From an uncultured Dorea sp. (GTDB taxonomy: Bacteria > Bacillota_A > Clostridia > Lachnospirales > Lachnospiraceae), in the NCBI GenBank assembly GCA_910578865.1, contig CAJTRM010000011.1, positions 1 to 64,000 of the forward strand: a DNA stretch of 64,000 nucleotides, given 5' to 3'. Position 1 is the first letter of the stretch; each line of letters begins with the position of its first letter. Positions 55,638-63,718 of the stretch are shown piece by piece. The notes below the pieces were generated by a model, which was not told the DNA's origin, searched no databases, and saw only the letters and a program-made list of their open reading frames with translations. A program made the translations under genes and the position numbers.

Positions 55638-55669
55638 ATGATAAAAATACTCTTTATCTGCCACGGCAA
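55638..55669 (+). other. att-like site 5: 5' end of a LMW protein tyrosine phosphatase gene
   Basis: Encodes MIKILFICHGN with core TGCCACGGCA. The upstream ribosome site is weaker (GAGG). It separates the intact integrase on its left from a fresh element left end on its right. TTTAGACCA occurs twice at about 55755-55780, and 55670-55883 holds no gene. Confidence 0.75.
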
Positions 55670-55883
55670 TATACTTACTATGCTGGGGCAACATGCGTAG
55701 AACGCCTTATTTTACTAGGATTTTCAAGGGTTCGAGGGAAGTGGAAGGTCAGATTTAGACCAAGTTTAGACCATTTGAAATGTGTAACAAATATGACAAA
55801 ACATGAGCAAATGGGAGCCTTGTATATAGACTAAAATATCGTAGAAAATTACACATTGGAGATTGTTTATGAAGAAAAGAATC

Positions 55884-55923
55884 ATCCGGTGATGCGTGGA
55901 AATGTATCCATACGTCACCGGAT
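55884..55923. terminator. Hairpin next to the second RHH gene
   Basis: ATCCGGTGA and TCACCGGAT form a 9-bp stem, followed by TTTTTTTT on the plus strand. Counterpart of 40422-40463. Confidence 0.6.
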
Positions 55924-55928
55924 TTTTT

Positions 55929-56156
55929 TTACGTTTCAGGGTTCGATTTTTTATCTCGTTCCATAGCTTCATCGATGGCTCGATTGATAAAGGCAGTTGC
56001 GCTTTCACCCATTGCATCAGCGTGATCCTTAATAATGGAACGCTTCTCAGGGGTTACACGAACTTTTATTTCAACGAAACGGTCATTGTATTTCTTATTA
56101 GCTCTTTTGCGAGCCTCGGTAAGGCCTTTATAAGAACCGGCTTTTTCTTCACTCAT
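55929..56156 (-). CDS. Ribbon-helix-helix DNA-binding protein, element copy 2
   Basis: 75 residues from the ATG at 56156 (GGAGG upstream), MSEEKAGSYKGLTEARKRAN. FVEIKVRVTPEKRSIIKDHA and MGESATAFINRAIDEAMER give the RHH fold, close to the 40467 copy. Divergent from the SymE-ParA-ParB operon and likely its regulator. Confidence 0.82.
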   Translation of the reverse strand: MSEEKAGSYKGLTEARKRANKKYNDRFVEIKVRVTPEKRSIIKDHADAMGESATAFINRAIDEAMERDKKSNPET

Positions 56157-56262
56157 AGCAGTCCTCCGGAAGTGTATTGACATAGACATGCCTGTGAAAA
56201 GTATAGCACAGATGGGTACATAAGACTATGTAAAAATTATATTTTTGAAAGGATGACAATCA

Positions 56263-56589
56263 ATGAAAAATCAGAGAAACAGAAGCATGAAGGTACATGC
56301 ACAGAGCGGATATAACTACAAGGCAACACCTACCATCATTCTGAAAGGAAACTGGCTCCAGGAGCTGGGCTTTGAGATTGGGGATTACATTACTGTCAGC
56401 TGTGAAGATGGAAAGCTGATTATCACACCGGATGCAGAGAAGGCTGCATTTGCACAGGCAGAGGCAGAATTCATGGCAAAGGAAATGAAGAAGCTTCAGA
56501 AGAAGTTTCAGAAGGAAAAGGAAATGCTCCATGCGCAGTTTGTAGCAGAGCAGGCTCCACAGTATGTTGCAGAAAGAGAGGTACAGTAA
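56263..56589 (+). CDS. SymE/AbrB-fold protein with C-terminal helix, element copy 2
   Basis: 108 residues. The core NYKATPTIILKGNWLQELGF and IGDYITVSCEDGKLIITPD match the 40783 copy. It is extended by a charged helix (EFMAKEMKKLQKKFQKEK), probably a coiled coil. The stop is 2 bases before parA. SymE-type annotation is from memory; a DNA-binding partner for partition is equally plausible given its constant position before parA. Confidence 0.72.
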   Translation: MKNQRNRSMKVHAQSGYNYKATPTIILKGNWLQELGFEIGDYITVSCEDGKLIITPDAEKAAFAQAEAEFMAKEMKKLQKKFQKEKEMLHAQFVAEQAPQYVAEREVQ

Positions 56590-56591
56590 TT

Positions 56592-57377
56592 ATGGGTAAG
56601 GTTATTGTTATCGGATCACAGAAGGGTGGCGTGGGTAAAACCACGACCACTCTGAACCTGGCACATTCTCTTCAGAGTATGGGAAAGAAGGTGCTTACAA
56701 TTGATTTTGACAGTCAGGCAAATCTCACCACCTGCTACGGCATAGAGGATACTAATGAATTGGAGTACACAATTGGTCATCTGATGATGGCACAGATTGA
56801 AGAGGATGCTCCGGAAAGCCTGGAAGCTTTTATTCAGAGTAAGGACGGTGTGGATTTCATTCCTTCATCAATTTATCTGTCAGTGGTGGATGCGAAGCTC
56901 AGAACGGAAATGGGAGCTGAAAGGATGCTTGCAGAGGCTCTGGAGCCGATTAAGGACAGATATGATTATCTGCTTATTGATACTTGTCCTTCACTGGGAA
57001 TGCTTACTATCAATGCGCTGGCGGCGGCAGATGAGGTTATTATCACGGTTAATCCTCAGCTTCTGGCGATGATGGGATTACAGGACTTCCTAAGAACTGT
57101 CAGCAAGATTAAGAAGCGCATCAATCCCACACTTACAGTTGCAGGTATTCTGCTTACCATGTGTGAGAGCAGAACCACGCTTTGTAAGGTGCTGACAGAG
57201 GAAGTGACCGGAAGCTTCCAGGGACAGATCAGGATATTTGAAAACAAGATTCCTTCGACTGTAAAGGTTGGAGAGAGCATCTATTATGGTATACCAATTG
57301 CTCTTTACAGTAAGAAGGCATCAGCAGGAATCGCTTATAAAAAATTTGCAAAGGAGTTAATCGCTTATGAAGGCTAA
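56592..57377 (+). CDS. parA: ParA/Soj-type partition ATPase
   Basis: 261 residues starting MGKVIVIGSQKGGVGKTTTT, the deviant Walker A of ParA intact (KGGVGKTTT). Motif A' VLTIDFDSQANLTTCYG and Walker B YLLIDTCPSLGMLTINAL follow. It works with ParB to segregate the circular or replicating form of the element. Overlaps parB by 11 bases. It shares high identity with the broken copy at 41024, which shows both elements are of one family. Confidence 0.93.
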   Translation: MGKVIVIGSQKGGVGKTTTTLNLAHSLQSMGKKVLTIDFDSQANLTTCYGIEDTNELEYTIGHLMMAQIEEDAPESLEAFIQSKDGVDFIPSSIYLSVVDAKLRTEMGAERMLAEALEPIKDRYDYLLIDTCPSLGMLTINALAAADEVIITVNPQLLAMMGLQDFLRTVSKIKKRINPTLTVAGILLTMCESRTTLCKVLTEEVTGSFQGQIRIFENKIPSTVKVGESIYYGIPIALYSKKASAGIAYKKFAKELIAYEG

Positions 57378-58323
57378 TAATAAAAGAAAAGTATTTGGAG
57401 ACGCAGTTGATTTGTTGATGGACGATATTGAGGAAAGAGCAGTGCCGAAGGGATTGGAGCTGCTGTCGGTGAAGAGCATTAAGCCCTTCCATGATCATCC
57501 GTTTCATTTGTATGAGGGAGAGCGTTTAGAGGATATGATTACCAGCATCAAGGAGCATGGAGTTCTTAATCCTGTAATTGTACAGAAGGTTGAGGATGGA
57601 TATGAAATGCTTTCCGGTCATAACAGACTGAATGCAGCTAAGCTTGCTGGATTAAAGGAAGTACCGGCAATCGTGAAGACTGGTTTATCTGAGGAAGAGG
57701 CTTATGTCTATGTGATTGAGACCAATCTGATGCAGAGATCTTTTTCAGATTTGCTGATATCGGAGAAGGCAGCAGTGCTTAAAGCAAGATATGAGAAGGA
57801 ATCTTGTCAGGGCAGAAGAAACGATATTATCGAAGAGATTGCTCGATTAGAGGGAAAAGAGGTTGAGGTCACTCGTGGTCACGGTGACCACAGGATGAAG
57901 ACCAGAGATTCCATAGGTAAAGAATATGAATTGTCCGGTAGTTCTGTTGGAAGATTGCTGAAGCTGAATGATCTCATCAAGCCATTTAAGGATATGGTAG
58001 ACAGGGGCGCACTTTATACAAAGGTTGCTCTACAGATGGCATTCCTTCCGGAAGAAGAGCAGAATATGGTATATGAAGCAATCAAGGGCAAGAGTACCAA
58101 GATTACATTGGAAGCGGTAATGAAGCTTCGTAGTCATTCTGGTGCACTAACAGATGGAATGGTCAAGAGATATCTCAGTATGGAGCCGGTGAAGAAGAAA
58201 TGCTATAAGGTGCCTGGACGAATTGTGGAGAAATACTTTGAGGGCATGGACCCGAATATGGTTGATAGTATTGTGGAGCAGGCACTTGAAGCCTGGTTCA
58301 GAAAGGAAGGTGCCGATGTTTGA
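57367..58323 (+). CDS. parB: ParB/Spo0J-type partition protein
   Basis: 318 residues. The N-terminal ParB/sulfiredoxin-like CTPase domain shows LSVKSIKPFHDHPF, LEDMITSIKEHGVLNPVIV, MLSGHNRLNAAKLAG and VIETNLMQRSFSDL. A helix-turn-helix region lies at about 185-240 (YELSGSSVGRLLKLNDLIK). The C-terminus likely dimerises. Binds centromere-like sites of the element and stimulates ParA. No parS-like repeat was identified by eye. Overlaps the next small gene by 8 bases. Confidence 0.92.
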   Translation: MKANNKRKVFGDAVDLLMDDIEERAVPKGLELLSVKSIKPFHDHPFHLYEGERLEDMITSIKEHGVLNPVIVQKVEDGYEMLSGHNRLNAAKLAGLKEVPAIVKTGLSEEEAYVYVIETNLMQRSFSDLLISEKAAVLKARYEKESCQGRRNDIIEEIARLEGKEVEVTRGHGDHRMKTRDSIGKEYELSGSSVGRLLKLNDLIKPFKDMVDRGALYTKVALQMAFLPEEEQNMVYEAIKGKSTKITLEAVMKLRSHSGALTDGMVKRYLSMEPVKKKCYKVPGRIVEKYFEGMDPNMVDSIVEQALEAWFRKEGADV

Positions 58324-58591
58324 TGCTGAGAGCCTTAAGAAAATCGATTCCGGATATTTCAATATAATATTGATGGATGATAAGGATATTACCATACAGA
58401 GCAGGAATACCGGTCATTACTGGTACCTGCATTGTACGGAATATCCGATGGAGCAATCGCTCATCATATTTCATAAGCACTTTTTCAAATGTCCCTATCA
58501 CCAGCACGGAAGAGCCAATACGCTTAACCAAGCAGTGAGAAGTATCAAGGGACACGATAAGTTCCAACTGGAAGTTAGAAAATGTGTATAA
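58316..58591 (+). CDS. Small uncharacterised element protein
   Basis: 91 residues, ATG 58316 behind AAAGGAAGG inside the end of parB. Reads MFDAESLKKIDSGYFNIILM, then YWYLHCTEYP and FKCPYHQHGR. One Cys/His cluster; no family recognised. Last gene of the ParAB operon, followed by the terminator at 58600. Confidence 0.65.
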   Translation: MFDAESLKKIDSGYFNIILMDDKDITIQSRNTGHYWYLHCTEYPMEQSLIIFHKHFFKCPYHQHGRANTLNQAVRSIKGHDKFQLEVRKCV

Positions 58592-58599
58592 ATTAAAGG

Positions 58600-58636
58600 G
58601 CAGCGGTATCTTCGTAATGAGGATACCGCTGCTTTG
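58600..58636. terminator. Strong terminator between convergent genes
   Basis: GCAGCGGTATC and GATACCGCTGC, 11-bp perfect stem, 11-base loop, followed by TTTG. It also lies just beyond the stop of the reverse-strand gene at 58660. Confidence 0.65.
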
Positions 58637-58659
58637 TTAGTTACGGGTTAGCTTAGAGC

Positions 58660-59262
58660 TTATTCACCGTAGTAGAGCTTCTTTGCAAACTCCTGTGCGG
58701 CCTTGATGTCGGCGTAGCCCTGAGACTTACCGAGTTGTAATTCTTCAAGAATCTGTCCTTTGGTGTAATCTTCGCAGATGAGATCCAGAATGCGACCATA
58801 CTTCGGATTAAGCTCATGAATCTTTTTAAGAAGATCCTGAATAACCATACGAAGTATAACAGTTTCTTCAAGGTTCTCAGGTGATGCAGGTTCAAACCCT
58901 TTGCCGTTTTCTGATGAAACTTCATCCATAAACTGGTCAAGTGAGAGAATATCATCTGTCTTAAAAGAAGCAAAGTGTTCTCGGACATCAGCGTTGAACT
59001 GCTTAAGGGCAGCAGCTTTTCCTTCAATAGCTATCGGTGCAAAGGCTACCAGAACCTTGTTCGGTCCGATATGCCAAGTTTCAAGATTATCCTGGCACAT
59101 ATTGAAATGTTTCACCATCTCCCAATCTACACGGATTGGTACGAGGCATTCTCCCTCATGAAGAGGAAGATTGTTGTAACTGCGACGGTTATCGTAGTTG
59201 TGGTTGTCGTTGGTTGACTGCTGATTTTCAGTACTTGTCTGTACATTTTCGTTGAATTTCAT
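58660..59262 (-). CDS. Element protein with sigma-70 region-4-like HTH at its C-terminus
   Basis: 200 residues, start 59262 with GGAGG nine bases upstream. An Asn/Gln-rich N-terminus is followed by a Phe/Val-rich segment and a C-terminal helix-turn-helix (NPKYGRILDLICEDYTKGQI, LEELQLGKSQGYADIKAAQE) like sigma region 4 or ArpU-type phage regulators. Probably a transcription factor for element genes on the reverse strand. Translationally overlapped by the small frame at 59228-59341. Confidence 0.65.
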   Translation of the reverse strand: MKFNENVQTSTENQQSTNDNHNYDNRRSYNNLPLHEGECLVPIRVDWEMVKHFNMCQDNLETWHIGPNKVLVAFAPIAIEGKAAALKQFNADVREHFASFKTDDILSLDQFMDEVSSENGKGFEPASPENLEETVILRMVIQDLLKKIHELNPKYGRILDLICEDYTKGQILEELQLGKSQGYADIKAAQEFAKKLYYGE

Positions 59263-59341
59263 ATCTTGCGGCCTCCGCCCGCTGTGTGCGGAACGAAGGT
59301 TTAGATATGAACTTCAGATAAGCATCGATTGTCTTATTCAT
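59228..59341 (-). CDS. Possible 37-residue element protein
   Basis: MNKTIDAYLKFISKPSFRTQ, basic, with ACGGAGA upstream. It overlaps the start of the 58660 gene by 35 bases. Short basic proteins at this place are common in such elements, but a chance frame is possible. 59342-59561 holds no further gene. Confidence 0.4.
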   Translation of the reverse strand: MNKTIDAYLKFISKPSFRTQRAEAARYEIQRKCTDKY

Positions 59342-59561
59342 GGCACGTCTCCGTTCCGTCAAATAAGCAATCAGGCTTCTTAGCCCCTGATGCGGTTAAT
59401 AGGTTCATCACGCCACAACTCTAAGAAGGTGCCGCGTCCGGCAGTTGCTTTGTGATGGAGCAGTTTAATGTCATACTCTGGACAAAAAAAACGGTCAGAG
59501 AATAAGCAAATGAGCTTGATTCTTCTGACCGTCTTGCAGTTCTGAGAAACAATATTAAGTT

Positions 59562-59750
59562 TTATTTTGTGGTGTCTTTACGTTCACTTGGGAAATAAGG
59601 CTTTCTCTCAAGAATCTTGTAGGGATGAGCCGAATTGCTTGAAAGATATACTTTATAAAGCATTCCACACTTAACAATATCAATAACGTTTCGCTCTGGA
59701 TTCCATTCGAAAAGTAATTTTCCGGTGTTTCCGTTACTTCGTACATCCAT
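59562..59750 (-). CDS. Small uncharacterised protein under the XRE operator
   Basis: 62 residues, MDVRSNGNTGKLLFEWNPER then VIDIVKCGMLYKVYL, with AAAGGAGG upstream. A similar-length frame shifted by one is its shadow. The 23-bp operator at 59770 overlaps its promoter region, so it is probably regulated with the XRE/ImmA pair. No family. Confidence 0.65.
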   Translation of the reverse strand: MDVRSNGNTGKLLFEWNPERNVIDIVKCGMLYKVYLSSNSAHPYKILERKPYFPSERKDTTK

Positions 59751-59769
59751 AGAATTTAACCTCCTTTGT

Positions 59770-59792
59770 TAGTTGTTAGCCTAACAGTTAAC
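59770..59792. promoter_or_regulatory. Operator copy 1 for the XRE regulator
   Basis: TTAGTTGTTAGCCTAACAGT and three further bases form a dyad around GTTAGCCTAAC. It matches the dyad at 60967 (inverse orientation) at 20 of 23 positions. Confidence 0.6.
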
Positions 59793-59836
59793 ACAAATGG
59801 TAATAATTAACAGCGGACAAGCCGCTGTCATTGCGA

Positions 59837-60577
59837 TCATATAAAGTCTGTATATGAAACATCCTTGTCTATATAGTTTAAGGCCTTTAGCCGGTAAAAC
59901 GCTGCTTCTTGAGATACATTATATATTTGGCTTAATTCTGAAGCGGCATAGTGTCCCCACAAACCTTGCCCACGATTAGGGATCTTACAAAGTGCCATTT
60001 TTACTGTACATTTTGGCATCAGTATTGCTGACGCAAGGTAATTTGCCTGTTGCTCCAGACGTGCTTTGATTGGCAAATGATATTGACACTGCCTTGATAT
60101 ATTCGATGAAACTGCAAAGTCAGATCGACATCGTACATAAGCTATTTTATCATCTGTATTTTCTCCTATGGTGTTTAAGTAATAGTTTGTATGAAGAATA
60201 GAATGACTTCCTTCATGCCCCATAGTAAATCTATATCGATGCTCTTGGTTGTCAGAGAGTAGTGAGCTATCAATAATAACAGTACCAGCATCAACATGCA
60301 TAAACTCTGCCGAATGTGTCTCGGGATTATATATGGGAAGACTATTGGTTTCCTGGAACACTGTTGTCCCTAAATATATTCCACAATGAGATAAAAACTG
60401 GTAATCTAATTTTAAATGAAGATATTTTGTCATAAATCGATCTATATCAACCTCTTTTGGGGAGAAGATTAATAAGGGATTAAAGTCGGCAACAAGTCTT
60501 TCGCCAAGAGTATCTAAGTCTGTGTTTGATATAATAGGAATGCCACTCGAATTAAGAAATAACGTCGGCTGATACAT
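59837..60577 (-). CDS. ImmA/IrrE-type metallopeptidase
   Basis: 246 residues. The zinc motif HEGSH in FTMGHEGSHSILH (HExxH) lies at about residue 121, with a downstream QANYLASAILMPKC helix carrying the third ligand context (LASAILMP is the family hallmark). It starts 4 bases after the XRE gene stop. Such peptidases cleave the partner repressor upon DNA damage or a cell-cell signal, releasing element genes. Confidence 0.9.
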   Translation of the reverse strand: MYQPTLFLNSSGIPIISNTDLDTLGERLVADFNPLLIFSPKEVDIDRFMTKYLHLKLDYQFLSHCGIYLGTTVFQETNSLPIYNPETHSAEFMHVDAGTVIIDSSLLSDNQEHRYRFTMGHEGSHSILHTNYYLNTIGENTDDKIAYVRCRSDFAVSSNISRQCQYHLPIKARLEQQANYLASAILMPKCTVKMALCKIPNRGQGLWGHYAASELSQIYNVSQEAAFYRLKALNYIDKDVSYTDFI

Positions 60578-60580
60578 GAT

Positions 60581-60946
60581 TTATCCCCTCTTTTTCTTTA
60601 ATTCTTCAACAAATTTAAGCCATTCTTCTTCGCCTGCATCAAGATCTCTTGCTGTTCTCAGAGCATTGCTTACATAATCATGCATCGAATATTCATTTAA
60701 GTCGGGAGGAAGAGTTCCTTTTTGCTTGCCTACGAGAATGTTCATTTCATCATTTTCCTCTTTAGTCAAATGTAATACTTCGGATAGCTTTTCAAGACGT
60801 TCAGGAGTAAGAGGTGGCTTTCTGTCTTTTTCTACATCACTTAGAAATGCAGCTGATATTCCAAGCTGACGTGCTAATTCACGAAGTGTAACATCTTTTT
60901 TTTCTCTGAGTTGAGTTAAATATTTACCAAATGTTATATTTTCCAT
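60581..60946 (-). CDS. XRE-family repressor (ImmR-like)
   Basis: 121 residues from ATG 60946 with GGAGG upstream. N-terminal HTH: FGKYLTQLREKKDVTLRELA and RQLGISAAFLSDVEKDRKPP. The C-terminal 55 residues are a linker/oligomerisation part. Partner of the metallopeptidase behind it. It probably binds the dyads at 60967 (own promoter) and 59770. Confidence 0.9.
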   Translation of the reverse strand: MENITFGKYLTQLREKKDVTLRELARQLGISAAFLSDVEKDRKPPLTPERLEKLSEVLHLTKEENDEMNILVGKQKGTLPPDLNEYSMHDYVSNALRTARDLDAGEEEWLKFVEELKKKRG

Positions 60947-60966
60947 TGTGTTACCTCCATTAAATG

Positions 60967-60989
60967 TTAACTGTTAGGCTTACAGTTAA
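60967..60989. promoter_or_regulatory. Operator copy 2 for the XRE regulator
   Basis: TTAACTGTTAGGCTTACAGT and three further bases, a 23-bp near-perfect dyad just upstream of the XRE gene start. See the related copy at 59770. Confidence 0.65.
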
Positions 60990-61139
60990 TACAAAATTAT
61001 CACATTTGAAGAAAAAAGTCAAGATATTACATTGTGAAAATTTAAAAAAAGAGGTATACTAAAATTTGAGAAAACAGATTTTTTATCTGCCATTTCGTTT
61101 TCTGAATTTGTTATGAGAGATTCCGGGCAGGAGGATACA

Positions 61140-61370
61140 ATGTCTAGAGTAAGTTATAAAAAGTTATGGAAGTTATTAATTGATAAAGATATGAAAAAGA
61201 AAGATTTAAGAGAGGCAACTGGTATTAGCTCATCATCAATGGCAAAGTTAGGCAAAAATGAGAATGTTACCACGGACGTACTTGTGCGAATATGCAATGC
61301 TCTTAATTGTGAACTCTCTGACATTATGGAATTAGAGTCTGCTGATTCCGAAACAATAGAGGAAAATTAG
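61140..61370 (+). CDS. Small XRE/Cro-type HTH protein before the methyltransferases
   Basis: 76 residues from ATG 61140 (AGGAGG upstream; an in-frame earlier start at 61113 lacks one). MSRVSYKKLWKLLIDKDMKK then LREATGISSSSMAKLGKNEN is a single Cro/C1-type HTH domain with no effector domain. Positioned 30 bases before the first methyltransferase gene, like the controller proteins of restriction-modification systems. Confidence 0.85.
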   Translation: MSRVSYKKLWKLLIDKDMKKKDLREATGISSSSMAKLGKNENVTTDVLVRICNALNCELSDIMELESADSETIEEN

Positions 61371-61400
61371 ACTCAAATAAGTATTAGAAGAGGTGTTATT

Positions 61401-62330
61401 TTGGCAAGACGTAAAAGTACATTAGAAGATTTTGAAAACAAATTTATTGTTGGTGATTGTGAAACTGTGATGAAAAGAATGCCTGAAAAAAGTATTGATC
61501 TAGTGATTACATCACCGCCATATGCTGATCAGAGAGATTATGGAAGAACAGAGTCATCAATAGCTCCTGATAATTATGTTGAATGGTTTCTACCAAAAGC
61601 TAGGCAGATCTATAAAATTTTAAAAGATGACGGAAGTTTTATATTAAATATCAATGATAAGGTTGTTGATGGTTTTCAACATCTCTATGTTTTTGAATTG
61701 GTAGTAGCTCTGTGTAAAGAGGTTGGTTTTCATTTAGTTAGGGATTATATATGGTATAATCCGGCTACTCCTCCCAACGTTTATTCTCGTGGTGGATATG
61801 GTAGAACAAAGAAATCACATGAGTATTGTTTTTGGTTTTCTAAAACAGAAAACTGGACATTTGAGATGGACCCTATAAGAAAACCCTATAGTAAGGATAT
61901 GCAAAAATATTTAGAGGGTAAGGGTAAGGGCGACAGAAATCAAAATACGCGTCCAAGTACACATAATTTTAATTGCGAAAAAGTTTGGACAAATAACGGT
62001 GGTTCTGATCCTGGATCAGTAATAGAAGTAGCTAATACGAGTAGCAATGATACATTTATTAAATTATGTAAAGAGAAGAATATTGCGCACCCTGCTCGTT
62101 TTCCAGAAAAATTAGTAGAATTTTTTGTTTTATCAGGAAGCAAGGAAGGACAAGTGATTTTAGATCCATTCTCAGGCTCGGGAACAACGGCAGCTGTAGC
62201 CAGCAAGAATAATCGGAGATGGATAGGTATTGATGCCAATTCAGAGTATTGCGAATTAGCAACTGCAAGATTAGTACAGGAAAAAGCCGAGAATAAAAAA
62301 GCGGAGGCAGGTGAAGCGAATAATGATTAA
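61401..62330 (+). CDS. DNA methyltransferase 1 (TSPPY type)
   Basis: 309 residues, TTG start at 61401 with AGAAGAGGTG upstream. Catalytic motif IV TSPPYADQRDYG near residue 38; SAM-binding motif I DPFSGSGTTAAVA near residue 255. This order (IV before I) marks the beta-type N4-cytosine/N6-adenine methylases. The target-recognition part is the middle (about 110-235). It protects host DNA from a partner nuclease. Its end overlaps the next methyltransferase by 8 bases. Confidence 0.93.
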   Translation: MARRKSTLEDFENKFIVGDCETVMKRMPEKSIDLVITSPPYADQRDYGRTESSIAPDNYVEWFLPKARQIYKILKDDGSFILNINDKVVDGFQHLYVFELVVALCKEVGFHLVRDYIWYNPATPPNVYSRGGYGRTKKSHEYCFWFSKTENWTFEMDPIRKPYSKDMQKYLEGKGKGDRNQNTRPSTHNFNCEKVWTNNGGSDPGSVIEVANTSSNDTFIKLCKEKNIAHPARFPEKLVEFFVLSGSKEGQVILDPFSGSGTTAAVASKNNRRWIGIDANSEYCELATARLVQEKAENKKAEAGEANND

Positions 62331-63177
62331 TCAAATTAATACAGATGGATTTGCTGTAGCGTGTGGAGACGGCGCACAGGGAATGCTTTCTTTACCTGAT
62401 AAATCAATAAAACTAGTTTATGGATCGCCACCATATCCAAACGCAGATCGAGATTATGGGAATTGGAAGTCTTCAGAGTATATTAGCAAAATTAGTCACT
62501 TTATTGATTCTGCTATACCAAAGCTTACAGATGATGGCTTTATTGTGATTAATGTCAAAGCAAATAGAGAGAAATCTACTGCAGGTGTTTCATCAAAACG
62601 CTCTCTTGTTGTGGAAAAACTTGCAATTATGATGGAAGAAGAGTGGGGGCTTCATTGTGTTGACATCGAAATTTGGGTGAAAGAAAATCCTGCGCCAACG
62701 GGATTAAGAGTTGCTTGTCAGGATGCATATGAGCAGAATCTGTGGTTTTCGGTTTCACCAAAGTGGACAATCAATTTAGATGCTATCAGAAGACCATATG
62801 AGTCGCATAGCGTAAAAACATATGAAGGCTATGAATATAAGCCTAGAACAAATGGTAATACATATGTAAGGAAGAATAAAAAGATTCAGCCTAATCCTTT
62901 GGGCGCATTGCCAAAGAATATCATTACTGGTCCTGTGTCTGCAAGAATTGGTAATCATCAAGCCACACAGCCATTTTATCTTCCTGAAAAATATATTAAG
63001 GCTGTAACGGAAGAGGGAGACTTAGTTGTTGATCCGTGGTTGGGCAGTGGAACAACAGGATATGTTGCGGTTAAGCTTGGACGCAGGTTTGCAGGTTTTG
63101 ACATGGTTGAAGAATATGTAAATGATGCTAGAAAGTGGATTTCTGAAGCTCGTCAGGAGGTAATTGATAATGCCTGA
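62323..63177 (+). CDS. DNA methyltransferase 2 (GSPPY type)
   Basis: 284 residues; start 62323 (MINQINTDGF), a GTG at 62311 being an alternative. Motif IV is GSPPYPNADRDYG near residue 35, motif I DPWLGSGTTGYVAV near residue 240, the same beta-type order as the neighbour. Both share about the same length and DRDYG/QRDYG pattern, so they may be diverged paralogues that methylate the two strands of an asymmetric site. Overlaps both neighbours by 8 bases. Confidence 0.92.
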   Translation: MINQINTDGFAVACGDGAQGMLSLPDKSIKLVYGSPPYPNADRDYGNWKSSEYISKISHFIDSAIPKLTDDGFIVINVKANREKSTAGVSSKRSLVVEKLAIMMEEEWGLHCVDIEIWVKENPAPTGLRVACQDAYEQNLWFSVSPKWTINLDAIRRPYESHSVKTYEGYEYKPRTNGNTYVRKNKKIQPNPLGALPKNIITGPVSARIGNHQATQPFYLPEKYIKAVTEEGDLVVDPWLGSGTTGYVAVKLGRRFAGFDMVEEYVNDARKWISEARQEVIDNA

Positions 63178-63718
63178 TGTACCAAAGAAATTAAAGAAAC
63201 AAGAATTAAATAAAGTATTTTTAGATGGCTTGGGCGGATACGTAAAATGGTCAAGTGAAGAGGATAGTGCACCGCTTTTAATTGATGTTGAAACCCCGTC
63301 AGGGGCAGAGTATAGACTGCGTGCATATCTTTTTAATTTGACAAATCCACCAGGTGGACGTGCGGCAGATGAGTATAAGGCACAGCTAATCTTGCCGGGG
63401 CAGAAGAAAAAGCAAAAAGCATCCTTAGATTATTCAGATGGAAGAATGCCAATATTAGCTGCATATGCACAAGAAGGGGCAGACGGAATATTTGTCTTAT
63501 GGGATGCAGATATGCATGAAAATATATCATTCAGCAGTAATATTCAAGTTAAATCAGATGCAATTATAATGGCAACTTACCGTAAAGTTGTATGTAGTAG
63601 GAGAACCAATAACGAGATTATAGTATCTGCACGACCACAGTATTTATTAGATGCAATAAAAGAACGAATAAATATTATGAGAAGAAAAATATTGGAGGGT
63701 GTAAATGGCTCTGAGTGA
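63170..63718 (+). CDS. Uncharacterised protein of a methylase-associated system
   Basis: 182 residues from the ATG at 63170 behind AGGAGG. Distinct segments are YRLRAYLFNLTNPPGGRAAD, DEYKAQLILPGQKKK, DGIFVLWDADMHENISFSSN and EIIVSARPQYLLDAIKERI. The pattern recalls the Pfam methylase-associated X1 family (from memory, unverified), which may be a nuclease subunit or sensor. It overlaps the second methyltransferase and the next gene, so it belongs to that operon. No catalytic residue assigned. Confidence 0.6.
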   Translation: MPDVPKKLKKQELNKVFLDGLGGYVKWSSEEDSAPLLIDVETPSGAEYRLRAYLFNLTNPPGGRAADEYKAQLILPGQKKKQKASLDYSDGRMPILAAYAQEGADGIFVLWDADMHENISFSSNIQVKSDAIIMATYRKVVCSRRTNNEIIVSARPQYLLDAIKERINIMRRKILEGVNGSE

